Assembly: GCA_051868045.1 (NCBI GenBank)
Contig: JBJDZN010000049.1
Coordinates: 1-26,434, forward strand
Direction of reading: 5' to 3'
Length of the DNA: 26,434 nucleotides
Source: CAKSQF01 sp051868045
GTDB lineage: Bacteria > Bacillota > Clostridia > Oscillospirales > CAG-272
The stretch's first letter is position 1. Each line of letters opens with the position of its first letter. Positions 7,705-15,788 of this stretch are shown in pieces. Under the pieces are notes generated by a model that was not told the origin of the DNA, did not search any database, and saw nothing but the letters and a program-made list of their open reading frames with translations. The position numbers were made by a program, and so were the translations under genes.

Positions 7705-9945
7705 TTATTCGGTAATTTCGGTGATCATGCCGGCATCCAGTCCGGACAGCATTCCGATGGAGGTCAGAACGGTGATCTGCCCGGCTTTTTCCACATCGGT
7801 AAGGTCGGAATGGCGGATGTCCCCGCACTTTTCCATCAGCGCATCGGTCAGACTGCGTTTACTGTCAGCCGATACGACACCGGACACGCCCAGCGGGTCA
7901 ATTCCCTTTTCCATCGCCACCTCGACAATGGCTTTTGACACGGCAGAGGAATCGAGAATCGTTTCCACATATTCGGTCTCGCTCTTACCGAGTTTTCCGT
8001 TGACGCCGAACAGAGAACCACTGCCCGACACAGACACCCTTATGAGATCGGACAGAGCCTGTGCCTCTGCTCTTTTACGGGATTCCGTCAGACCTGTCTC
8101 CTTTTCGGTAAGCAGATTGTCCATCAGATAATCCATCAGATCGCAGACTGCCTCGGAACGGGTATAGCTCAGTCCGAATCTTCCCACCGTACCTGTTGTC
8201 AGTATGGAACTGATTGCCCGTGAACTGCCCACCGTCAGGTTGTCAATCAGCTCTTCCGCACGCATAATCACTGCGCTGCCGGCGTCCGGATCATTGCTGA
8301 TTGCCAGCGAAACGAGATCCATCACATTTCCAAGTGTGGTCAGAATCTCGGTATAACTGCACCCATCCTGCAAAATCGACTGTCTCAGGGTCTGATACAG
8401 GTTCTCCAGTTCCAGATCGCTGTAACCGAAGCGGTTGCGCAGATAGTTGGTATACAGTGCCGTTTTCAGACACAGGAGCATCTGCTCGTCATCTCCGAGA
8501 ACGGTGGTCTTTGCCATAGCATCCATCATGCCGCCCAGATAGCCCATGGCGGTACTGACATTTCCCAATGAACTTTGTGAAAATGCGGTATAGTAGTTCA
8601 TGGCATTGGCAACCAGTTCGGCATATGCCTGGGCTTCCTTCTTGCGGAGCCGTTGGGATTTCGGCAGGGGATAGGGATCCACCCAATCGGAGGAGTTGAG
8701 ATTGGCAAAGATCGTCCGGGAGGCGGTATCCAACGCATTGTTCAAGGTGGGGTGGAGATCGGTGGCAGAAAGCAGACTCTCAAATACGCCGGTCATACTC
8801 CTTTCGTCGGTGAACAGTGCCTTATAATCCAGCAGACTGCCCTCATGGGCAAGGGCGTAAGCGGCAGCATTCACCAGCGACAGCATATCATCCCCCAGAT
8901 CATCGGGATCCATGCTGCCGATGCTGCTTACCGCAACGTCAACGATCGGTTGAATGTAGGTTTTGAATTTGGGAAGATAAACTCCGCAGAAGGGCTTCTG
9001 CTCGTCCCATTTTTCGGCGGCAGTCACCAGAGCATCGGGCAGCACCCCGGTAACCAGCCGGGAATGCCGGATGGCAAAGCTGCTTTCGCTGACGCTCTTA
9101 TCCTCCGATGCGCCCTTTTTGACGTATCGGGTAAAATCCTTGCACGCCGATGCCTCGGTGGACAGCGTCATGATGCCGTCCCCAACGGGATAGGAGGTCA
9201 ATCCGGCATAAAGGGGACCTTCTCCAATGAAGCAGACCACCGTACTTCCGGGCGAGGATGCCAGATCGTCTGCCAAAGTGGTGATTTTACCGATTTCCGA
9301 CCGCTCGGCAGAATAGAAAATGGTCATAGGGGAAATGAAAAATCCCGCCGTTCGGACAAGACCTGCCACCGGAGTCAGCAGGGCGACGGCAAAGAACAGT
9401 CCGCATCCCCCGCAAAGAACCGTACGGAGGACACCCTCCAATCGCTCCCATACCGTCCGTTTCTCATTGAATTCCGTACGGTTGTCCGCCGTCTCCGTCG
9501 GGGTGCCGACCGTTTCCATCCCATTCCCACTGCCTTCGCTCACAGGTTTCTTTCTTCGGATCCGACAGGCGATCCGATCAAAGAGGCGGGTCAGGGGCTT
9601 GGTCAGCAACAGGATCAGCTTACGGCAGACGGGATAGAAAAGCCAGAAGAGAACGGGCGAAAGGATGGAGGCAATGATTGCCCGCAGAATATCCGTAATG
9701 ACGGTTATATCCTCCCTGACCGTTTGCAGAAGAGGAATTATCCCCATGGGAATGCCGACAAGCGCACCTGCCAGCAGCCACGCAATCAGGGAGGACAGAA
9801 AGATTCCGGGAAGGGCGGCAAGCAGAACCAGCAGAAATCTGGCAAGGGAGCCGGAAAGGGTCATTTGCTTTGCCTTCCGGGTTCCGAGATAGAATCCCAG
9901 TGTACAGATCAGAAGCAGAAAAAGGGAATAGATCAGTTGAGCCAT
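7705..9945 (-). CDS. Large membrane-anchored protein of unknown function
   Basis: I do not recognise this 746-aa protein. The N-terminal part holds four to five hydrophobic segments: about residues 3-21, 33-65 (probably two helices), 95-116 and 175-205. Between the last two lies a basic, then acidic, linker (about 120-170) rich in Arg, Glu and Thr. From about 210 to the end the protein is hydrophilic, with mixed acidic and Ser/Ala/Leu-rich helices, no Cys-rich motif and no enzyme signature I can name. The topology suggests a cluster of helices anchoring a large soluble domain, probably outside the membrane. The helices recall CvpA-type proteins only vaguely. The ribosome site (AGGAAAGGA) is 12-13 bp from the ATG, so the start is less certain. 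It follows the HD-domain gene by 50 bp on the same strand and is probably co-transcribed with it. Confidence 0.85.
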   Translation of the reverse strand: MAQLIYSLFLLLICTLGFYLGTRKAKQMTLSGSLARFLLVLLAALPGIFLSSLIAWLLAGALVGIPMGIIPLLQTVREDITVITDILRAIIASILSPVLFWLFYPVCRKLILLLTKPLTRLFDRIACRIRRKKPVSEGSGNGMETVGTPTETADNRTEFNEKRTVWERLEGVLRTVLCGGCGLFFAVALLTPVAGLVRTAGFFISPMTIFYSAERSEIGKITTLADDLASSPGSTVVCFIGEGPLYAGLTSYPVGDGIMTLSTEASACKDFTRYVKKGASEDKSVSESSFAIRHSRLVTGVLPDALVTAAEKWDEQKPFCGVYLPKFKTYIQPIVDVAVSSIGSMDPDDLGDDMLSLVNAAAYALAHEGSLLDYKALFTDERSMTGVFESLLSATDLHPTLNNALDTASRTIFANLNSSDWVDPYPLPKSQRLRKKEAQAYAELVANAMNYYTAFSQSSLGNVSTAMGYLGGMMDAMAKTTVLGDDEQMLLCLKTALYTNYLRNRFGYSDLELENLYQTLRQSILQDGCSYTEILTTLGNVMDLVSLAISNDPDAGSAVIMRAEELIDNLTVGSSRAISSILTTGTVGRFGLSYTRSEAVCDLMDYLMDNLLTEKETGLTESRKRAEAQALSDLIRVSVSGSGSLFGVNGKLGKSETEYVETILDSSAVSKAIVEVAMEKGIDPLGVSGVVSADSKRSLTDALMEKCGDIRHSDLTDVEKAGQITVLTSIGMLSGLDAGMITEITE

Positions 9946-9995
9946 ATCAGTTTATCGTTCCTTTCCTGTTTTGGGGTTGATTTTGAAGGGAATTG

Positions 9996-10517
9996 TTATC
10001 GGTATCTTTCTTCCCGGCTTTCGGGAAGGTCGAAGAGAATCCGACATAGTTCTTTCCCGGTCCGGGTCCGGAAGATTTTTTCATAAGCGGCTGCTATCCC
10101 GTCCCGGGACGTGCCGTCCTCAAAGAGGTTGACCAGAAAATCCGCCTCCACCAGAATCTGATAATCTGCCCCGTCAATTTTAGTATAGCTGTGATGATGT
10201 CCCACCAGATAGCAGACCCGTTCGATAACTTCGGGATCGAAGTAAAGCTTTGTCAGCATCTTTTCCGCAGGAAGGACGCCCTCCTTTTCCTGAAGCGGTC
10301 CGTCGCAGCGACCGTATTTCTGTTCCGCCGGCTTGATTCCGATGTCGTGGACATAGGCGGCAGCCTCCAGAGTCAGCAGTTCCTTCCCCACGAGTCCCTC
10401 ACACTCTCCGATCAGTCGGGCAAAATCGTGAACCTTGAGAAAATGCTGAATCCGCTTGGGATCGCCTCTGTCATATTCAATCATGGAAAGGCAGAGGGCA
10501 TCGAGGATGTTCATCAT
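9996..10517 (-). CDS. HD-domain phosphohydrolase
   Basis: A 173-aa soluble protein with the metal-dependent HD phosphohydrolase pattern: His30, the HD pair His57-Asp58 (AAYVHDIGI), His107-109 (VGHHHSY) and Asp126 (LVEADFL). The family hydrolyses phosphate esters of nucleotides or other small molecules, and the substrate here is unknown. The start at 10515-10517 (MMNILDALCL) has AGGAG 8 bp upstream. The open frame continues far upstream but would run through a terminator, a promoter and the neighbouring gene, so the longer form is rejected. A strong promoter (10551-10579) is just upstream. The 746-aa membrane protein gene follows 50 bp later, so the two likely form a small operon. Confidence 0.9.
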   Translation of the reverse strand: MMNILDALCLSMIEYDRGDPKRIQHFLKVHDFARLIGECEGLVGKELLTLEAAAYVHDIGIKPAEQKYGRCDGPLQEKEGVLPAEKMLTKLYFDPEVIERVCYLVGHHHSYTKIDGADYQILVEADFLVNLFEDGTSRDGIAAAYEKIFRTRTGKELCRILFDLPESREERYR

Positions 10518-10550
10518 GGTCGTTTCTCCTATATTCTGGAATACAGATTC

Positions 10551-10594
10551 ATTATAGTACAATTCCGGTAAAATTGCAAGAGAAATTTGCAATT
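10551..10594 (-). promoter_or_regulatory. Sigma-A promoter with overlapping inverted repeat, HD-domain operon
   Basis: On the minus strand: -35 TTGCAA (10574-10579), 17-bp spacer, -10 TATAAT (10551-10556). The -35 box is one arm of an 8-bp inverted repeat, AATTGCAA (10572-10579) and TTGCAATT (10587-10594), separated by 7 bp. This could be a repressor operator. Confidence 0.8.
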
Positions 10595-10650
10595 CTTTCG
10601 AAAGATTTCCGGATTCAGGGTGAATTTTTACCCCTGTGACATAAAGAAAC

Positions 10651-10679
10651 GGGTTGACGCACATCAAATGCGCCAACCC
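10651..10679 (-). terminator. Intrinsic terminator after the prfC-ybjN transcript
   Basis: In the minus direction, GGGTTGGCGCA pairs with TGCGTCAACCC (11 bp, one G-T wobble, 7-nt loop), followed by GTTTCTTTATG. It lies 29 bp after the stop codon of the YbjN-like gene and separates it from the HD-operon promoter. Confidence 0.85.
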
Positions 10680-10707
10680 CTGGCATTTTATTCTGATATT
10701 CCAAAAC

Positions 10708-11136
10708 TCACTCTTCGTAAACCGCTTTTGCAAAGTCGGGATAGCACTCATCACAGATTTCGACGGCATGGGAAAGCAGTTCACAGCAGATTTCTCCCAC
10801 ATCGTGAGAGCGGAAGGCGGCATCCATATCCAGCCGCAGACTGTCATTTTCGGTATCCACGCAGAATTTAACCCAGCGATACCGTTTATTCTTATCGTTG
10901 GCTACGGCAAGAACCGCAGAAAGGCGATCCTTGGGAACCTTCAGAATCTCAAAAATGCGGATGGCAACGTCCCGACCGCCTTCATCAAAAAAGTAGCGGA
11001 CTTCGATCTTCTGGATATTGTCCCCCGAATAGCAGACCGAGATCACGTCCTTGCCTGCCAGTCCCTGACCCTTATCGGAATATTGAATTCCCTTCTGCTC
11101 CATTGCCGCAACAAAGCTCTCCGTTGATGAATACAT
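10708..11136 (-). CDS. YbjN domain-containing protein
   Basis: A 142-aa soluble protein resembling the YbjN family, small proteins of the class I tetracycline-resistance-chaperone-like fold whose function is poorly known. Consistent features are the N-terminal helix with a Gly-rich turn (IQYSDKGQGLAGKDVISVCY), beta strands such as IEVRYFFDEGG and YRWVKFCVDTEND, and the C-terminal helix pattern with GEICCELLSHAVEICDECYP. There is no signal peptide or membrane segment. It begins 36 bp after prfC on the same strand and ends just before an intrinsic terminator, so it is probably the second gene of a prfC transcript. An AAGG-type ribosome site lies within about 10 bp of the ATG. Family call is moderate; the coding call is strong. 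Confidence 0.8.
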   Translation of the reverse strand: MYSSTESFVAAMEQKGIQYSDKGQGLAGKDVISVCYSGDNIQKIEVRYFFDEGGRDVAIRIFEILKVPKDRLSAVLAVANDKNKRYRWVKFCVDTENDSLRLDMDAAFRSHDVGEICCELLSHAVEICDECYPDFAKAVYEE

Positions 11137-11172
11137 TTCCTTCTGCCCTTCTCTCAGATGATGCTCCGATTC

Positions 11173-12771
11173 TTATCGGTTGAACTCCACCAGTTCCAGT
11201 CCGGGGTTCTTCTCCAGTGCCCAGTCGATCTCATAGCCGCCGGCAAAGATCAGCAGGGGATTTCCCCGCAGGTCCTCGATCAGCCGGGTCTGGGACATGA
11301 GATTCAAATGGCTGACATCGGCAGTTCCCTTTACATAGCGGATATACTGATGAGGCAGCCCCTCCTGACGGTAGGAGACACCGTACTCGTTTTCCATCCG
11401 GTATTTGAGCACCTCAAACTGAAGCATTCCCACGACGCCGACCACAAGACGTTCCATACCCGCACCGGGGAAACGGAAGATCTGGATCGCACCCTCTTCT
11501 GCAATCTGGTTCATTCCCTTGGCAAACTGTTTGCGCTTCATGGAGTCAATCTGCTCCACAATGGCAAAATGCTCGGGGGCGAAGGTGGGGATTCCCTCGA
11601 ACCGGATTTTCTTGCCCACCTCGCACACGGTATCTCCAATGGAGAAGATACCGGGATCGAAGACACCGATAATGTCTCCGGCATACGCCTCGTCAATGAC
11701 CTCCCGTTCCTGCGCCATCATCTGCTGAGGCTGGGACAGTTTCAGGGATTTGCCCTGGCTGACATGGTAGTAATCCTTGCCCCGTTCAAATTTGCCCGAG
11801 CAGATTCGCATGAAGGCAATCCGGTCCCGGTGTGCCTTGTTCATATTCGCCTGAATCTTGAAAACGAAGGCTGAGAAATAGGGCTCGAAGGGATCCACCA
11901 CCGAAGGTTCGGTTCCCTCTGCCGTCTTATGGGCAAGGGGAGGCGTGGTCATCTTCAGAAAGCTCTCCAAAAAGGGTTCAATTCCGAAATTGTTCAGTGC
12001 CGAGCCGAAGAAGACCGGAGACAGTCTGCCGCAGCGCACCTTTTCCAGATCAAATTCAAAGCCCGCCACGTCCACAAGCTCAATCTGCTCCACCAGTTCC
12101 TTCCGCAGGTCCTCTCCGATCAGCGAGTCCAGCTTTTCGGTGTCGGTGATGGAACACTCGATGGCGTTCAGACGGTTTCTGCCTCCGTGAAAATTGTCGA
12201 AGGTCAGAATATGCTGCTTCTCACGGTCGTAAACACCTTTGAAGGTTACGCCGCAGGAAATGGGCCAGTTCATAGGATAGGTTCCGATGCCGAACTCGGT
12301 TTCCAGTTCGTCCAACAGGTCGAAGGGGTCCCTTGCCTCACGATCCATCTTATTGATAAAGGTGAAAATAGGGATTCCCCGCATGGCGCAGACCTTGAAC
12401 AGCTTACGGGTCTGAGGCTCGATACCCTTTGCGGCATCAATGACCATGACAACGCTGTCCGCCGCCATCAGGGTACGGTAGGTATCCTCCGAGAAATCCT
12501 GATGTCCGGGAGTGTCCAGAATATTGATGCAAAATCCCTCATATTCAAACTGCATAACCGAGGAGGTAATGGAGATTCCTCTCTGCTTCTCCAGGTCCAT
12601 CCAGTCGGACACGGCATGACGGTCGCTTGCCTTGCCCTTGACCGATCCCGCCGTCTGAATTGCGCCTCCGTACAGAAGAAACTTCTCGGTCAGCGTTGTT
12701 TTACCTGCATCGGGGTGGGAGATAATCGCAAAGGTCCGCCGTCTGCTGATTTCCTGCTCCAGTGTTGCCAT
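11173..12771 (-). CDS. prfC: Peptide chain release factor 3 (RF3)
   Basis: RF3 is a translational GTPase that recycles RF1/RF2 from the ribosome after termination. The 532-aa length is typical. GTPase motifs are intact: P-loop SHPDAGKTT at residues 18-26, switch region RGISITSSVMQF at 64-75, DTPGH at 86-90 and NKMD at 140-143. The N-terminus MATLEQEISRRRTFAIISHP matches the family start. Near the C-terminus are RF3-type segments such as RLVVGVVGMLQFEVLKYRM. The ribosome site AGGAAAGG is about 15 bp from the ATG, which is long, but no better start exists. The promoter at 12814-12842 is strong. The YbjN-like gene follows. Confidence 0.97.
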   Translation of the reverse strand: MATLEQEISRRRTFAIISHPDAGKTTLTEKFLLYGGAIQTAGSVKGKASDRHAVSDWMDLEKQRGISITSSVMQFEYEGFCINILDTPGHQDFSEDTYRTLMAADSVVMVIDAAKGIEPQTRKLFKVCAMRGIPIFTFINKMDREARDPFDLLDELETEFGIGTYPMNWPISCGVTFKGVYDREKQHILTFDNFHGGRNRLNAIECSITDTEKLDSLIGEDLRKELVEQIELVDVAGFEFDLEKVRCGRLSPVFFGSALNNFGIEPFLESFLKMTTPPLAHKTAEGTEPSVVDPFEPYFSAFVFKIQANMNKAHRDRIAFMRICSGKFERGKDYYHVSQGKSLKLSQPQQMMAQEREVIDEAYAGDIIGVFDPGIFSIGDTVCEVGKKIRFEGIPTFAPEHFAIVEQIDSMKRKQFAKGMNQIAEEGAIQIFRFPGAGMERLVVGVVGMLQFEVLKYRMENEYGVSYRQEGLPHQYIRYVKGTADVSHLNLMSQTRLIEDLRGNPLLIFAGGYEIDWALEKNPGLELVEFNR

Positions 12772-12813
12772 GTTTGTATGCCCATGCCTTTCCTGCTTGA
12801 TTCAAAACACTTT

Positions 12814-12842
12814 ATTTTAGCACAATTTCCCGAAAAATGCAA
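12814..12842 (-). promoter_or_regulatory. Sigma-A promoter of prfC
   Basis: On the minus strand: -35 TTGCAT (12837-12842), 17-bp spacer, -10 TAAAAT (12814-12819), with extended TGC before the -10 box. Confidence 0.85.
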
Positions 12843-13009
12843 GTGCTTTTTGAGAAAATCTTTCACCGGCTTTTTGCCACCGTGATACCGTGATTTCCGA
12901 TAACGCCTGACTTCCGGTTTGGTGCAACATTCACAAGGGTGGTTCCTTTTAATTCTGAAACTTTTACGCATGAGATCAAAAAAAGATATGTTTAAAGATA
13001 AAAAGAGTC

Positions 13010-13039
13010 CTTGCATGACGTCAAGTTCTGTGCTATAAT
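13010..13039 (+). promoter_or_regulatory. Sigma-A promoter of rhaB with overlapping palindrome
   Basis: -35 TTGCAT (13011-13016), 17-bp spacer, -10 TATAAT (13034-13039), extended TGC. A perfect 8-bp palindrome TGACGTCA (13016-13023), set inside CTTG...CAAG arms (13010-13025), overlaps the -35 box and is a candidate operator for repression of the rhamnose genes. Confidence 0.85.
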
Positions 13040-13077
13040 GGTAAAAAAGGTTACCGGAAGGAGCTTCACTCACAGCC

Positions 13078-14466
13078 ATGTCTGAAATTTATCTTGCCAT
13101 TGACATCGGTGCCTCCGGAGGGAGACACATTATCGGATATTTTGACAACGAAAAACTGATCACCAAGGAGATCTACCGTTTTCCCAACGGATTTTACAAA
13201 AGTGAATCCGGTCATCTGTGCTGGGATCTGGACGCTCTGTTCTCCCGGATTCTGACCGGACTGCAAAAATGCAGAGAGCAGGGATTTACCCCCGCCCACA
13301 TCGGAATTGACACCTGGGGCGTGGATTTCGTCCTCACCGACGCCTCCCTGAACCCCATCGGCGAAAGCGTCGCCTATCGGGATCACCGCACCGAGGGTAT
13401 GGATCAGGTTGCCGAGAAAATCCTTCCTGCCTCCGAGCTATATGCCCACACGGGAATTCAGAAGCAGCCCTTCAATACCGTCTATCAGCTTCTGGCGATC
13501 AAGGAGCAGTCGCCAGAGCTTCTGGCATCTGCCGACCGGCTGATGTTCATCCCCGACTATCTCCACTTTCTTCTGACCGGCATTCCCTCCTGCGAATACA
13601 CCGAGGCGTCCACTTCGGGGCTTCTGAATGCAGAGAAGCGGGACTGGGACCATGAACTGATCCGCCGACTGGGACTTCCGGAGACCCTCTTCCGCCCCCT
13701 CACCCCTGCCGGAACAAGGCTGGGGCAGATCAAGGATGAAATTGCACAAATCATCGGCTACTCCGCCGACGTGATTCTGCCTGCATCCCATGACACCGGA
13801 TCCGCCGTTCTCGCGGTCCCCCAGCCGGAGGGAGACCCCCTTTACTTAAGCTCCGGTACCTGGTCACTGATGGGTGTGGAGCGTTCCGAACCCGACACCG
13901 GTGAGTCCTCCAGACAGTTGAACTTCACCAACGAGGGCGGATACAACGGCAGATACCGCTACCTGAAAAACATCATGGGATTGTGGATTCTGCAATCCCT
14001 GAAAAAAGAAACCGGCTACTCCTTTGACCGGATTATGCACATGGCAGAAGAGCATCTGGACACCAAACTCCGCATTGATGTGGATGCTCCCGTCTTCCTG
14101 TCCCCTGACAACATGGAGCAGGCAATCCGTCAGAGCCTTCCCGACAGCGAAATTTCCGCAGGCGAACTGTTTGCCGTGGTATACCTGTCCCTTGCCGACA
14201 GTTATGCCCGCACGGCTGCACAGATCGAGGCACAGACCGGACGGTCCTATTCCACTCTGCACATCATAGGCGGAGGCAGTCAGGATGCCCTCTTGAATCG
14301 GCTCAGTCAGGAGGCGTGCGGTAAGGAAGTGCTGGCAGGTCCCACTGAAGCAACTGCCATCGGCAATCTGCTGTCTCAGATGATCGGCAGAAGTGAACTT
14401 TCCTCCGTTGAGGCAGCCAGAACCTGCGTAAAGAACTCCTTCCCTATCCGTAAGGTTGAATTTTAG
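13078..14466 (+). CDS. rhaB: L-rhamnulokinase RhaB
   Basis: RhaB phosphorylates L-rhamnulose to L-rhamnulose 1-phosphate with ATP, the second step of rhamnose breakdown in the cytoplasm. This 462-aa FGGY-family kinase shows the N-terminal nucleotide motif AIDIGASGGRH at residues 7-17, the GIDTWGVDF segment at 76-84, the likely catalytic base Asp239 in PASHDTGSAV (E. coli Asp237), the ATP-binding SSGTWSLMG, and the C-terminal IIGGGSQDALLN plus GPTEATAIGN. It is slightly shorter than the E. coli enzyme. The GGAAGGAG ribosome site is about 14 bp from the ATG, longer than usual. It is the first gene of rhaB-rhaA-rhaD, with 45 bp before rhaA. Confidence 0.96.
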   Translation: MSEIYLAIDIGASGGRHIIGYFDNEKLITKEIYRFPNGFYKSESGHLCWDLDALFSRILTGLQKCREQGFTPAHIGIDTWGVDFVLTDASLNPIGESVAYRDHRTEGMDQVAEKILPASELYAHTGIQKQPFNTVYQLLAIKEQSPELLASADRLMFIPDYLHFLLTGIPSCEYTEASTSGLLNAEKRDWDHELIRRLGLPETLFRPLTPAGTRLGQIKDEIAQIIGYSADVILPASHDTGSAVLAVPQPEGDPLYLSSGTWSLMGVERSEPDTGESSRQLNFTNEGGYNGRYRYLKNIMGLWILQSLKKETGYSFDRIMHMAEEHLDTKLRIDVDAPVFLSPDNMEQAIRQSLPDSEISAGELFAVVYLSLADSYARTAAQIEAQTGRSYSTLHIIGGGSQDALLNRLSQEACGKEVLAGPTEATAIGNLLSQMIGRSELSSVEAARTCVKNSFPIRKVEF

Positions 14467-14511
14467 CCAATGGCTTCCCATAAATCCCAAAAAATGAAAG
14501 GATGAACCCAC

Positions 14512-15753
14512 ATGAACAATCAAAATTATCTTTCCGCCAAGGCGGCATATGCCAAGTACGGCATTGACACCGACCGTGCCATCGAGACCCTTCGGAACAT
14601 TCCCATTTCCATTCACTGCTGGCAGGGCGACGACGTCATCGGATTTGACCACGATGGCGGTCTCACCGGCGGAATCCAGACAACCGGCAACTATCCCGGA
14701 CGGGCAACCACTCCCGACGAGCTGATGGCAGACATTGAGAAGGCCTTCTCTCTGATCGGCGGCGTAAAGAAGCTCAATCTTCATGCCAGCTACGCCATCT
14801 TCGAAGACGGCGAGTTTGCCGACAGAGATGCTCTGGAGCCCAAGCACTTCAAGAAATGGGTGGAATTTGCGAAGAGACTTGGCATCGGTCTGGACTTCAA
14901 TCCCACCTACTTTTCCCATCCCAAGGCGACAGAATTCACCCTTTCCTCTCCCGATGAGGAAATCCGCTCCTTCTGGGTACGGCACACCATCGCCTGCCTG
15001 CGCATTTCCGAGTATTTTGCCACCGAGACGGGCTATCCCTGTCTGATGAACATCTGGATTCCCGACGGCTGCAAGGACACCCCCGCCGACCGTCTATCCC
15101 CCAGAGCCAGATTTGCCCGTTCGCTGGACGAGGCACTGTCCGTCCCCTACGATCACGACAAGGTTTATGTGACCCTGGAATCCAAGGTATTCGGCATCGG
15201 ACTGGAGTCCTACACCGTAGGATCGGCGGAATTCTGCCTGAACTACTCCGCCTCCCGTCATATTATACCCCTGATGGACAACGGTCATTACCATCCCACC
15301 GAAATGGTCTCCGATAAAATCTCTTCCCAGCTTCTTTTCTATCCCAAACTCGCCCTCCACATCAGCCGTCCCGTCCGTTGGGACTCCGATCATGTGGTCC
15401 GCTATGACGACGAACTCCGGGAGATCACCAAAGAAGTCGTTGCAAGCGGAAGACTGAAGGACGTAATTCTGGCACTGGACTACTTCGATGCCTCCATCAA
15501 CCGCATTGCCGCATGGGTTATCGGAACCCGCAGTCTGCAAAAGGGTCTTCTCGAAGCCCTTCTGACCCCGCACGCCTATCTTGCCGATCTTCAGAAAAAA
15601 TCCGATTTCACCACCCTTCTCTATGAGCAGGAAATGCTGAAAACCATGCCTTTGGGAGCTGTCTGGGAAAAATATCTGGAACAGGAAAACATTCCCGCAG
15701 ATTTTCTCGGTGAGGTCCGGGAATACGAAGAAAAAGTACTTTCCAAGAGATAA
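14512..15753 (+). CDS. rhaA: L-rhamnose isomerase RhaA
   Basis: RhaA interconverts L-rhamnose and L-rhamnulose using divalent metals in a TIM barrel. This protein has 413 aa, close to the usual 419. Glu223, Asp256, His283, Asp291 and Asp293 align at a constant offset of 11 with the E. coli metal ligands I recall (234, 267, 294, 302, 304). The N-terminal WQGDDVIGFD and GGLTGGIQTTGNYPGRA are family signatures. AAAGGA lies 9 bp before the ATG. It sits between rhaB and rhaD in the same transcript. The order kinase-isomerase-aldolase matches the E. coli rhaBAD operon. Confidence 0.97.
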   Translation: MNNQNYLSAKAAYAKYGIDTDRAIETLRNIPISIHCWQGDDVIGFDHDGGLTGGIQTTGNYPGRATTPDELMADIEKAFSLIGGVKKLNLHASYAIFEDGEFADRDALEPKHFKKWVEFAKRLGIGLDFNPTYFSHPKATEFTLSSPDEEIRSFWVRHTIACLRISEYFATETGYPCLMNIWIPDGCKDTPADRLSPRARFARSLDEALSVPYDHDKVYVTLESKVFGIGLESYTVGSAEFCLNYSASRHIIPLMDNGHYHPTEMVSDKISSQLLFYPKLALHISRPVRWDSDHVVRYDDELREITKEVVASGRLKDVILALDYFDASINRIAAWVIGTRSLQKGLLEALLTPHAYLADLQKKSDFTTLLYEQEMLKTMPLGAVWEKYLEQENIPADFLGEVREYEEKVLSKR

Positions 15754-15788
15754 GAAAAAGAGAGATAGAGAGATAGGAGGAAACTTCA

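Larger units (their letters stand above)
12772..13077. other. Divergent intergenic region between prfC and rhaB
   Basis: This 306-bp gene-free stretch holds the prfC promoter (minus), the rhaB promoter (plus), an 8-bp tandem repeat ACCGTGAT (12879-12886 and 12887-12894), and an A-rich segment with two AAAGATA copies (12982-12988 and 12994-13000). I see no RNA gene in it. Confidence 0.7.

Noticed and set aside
8653..10086. Long plus-strand open frame (477 codons) opposite the 746-aa gene
   Set aside because: Low-complexity Gly/Gln/His/Arg-rich translation typical of an antisense frame in GC-rich coding DNA; it has no domain and lies wholly over minus-strand genes.
10518..10847. Long upstream extension of the HD-domain open frame
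   Set aside because: It would run back through the promoter at 10551-10579, the terminator at 10651-10679 and the YbjN-like gene. AGGAG supports the start at 10517.
13864..14985. Long minus-strand open frame across the rhaB/rhaA junction
   Set aside because: It spans two well-supported plus-strand enzymes and lacks any signature.
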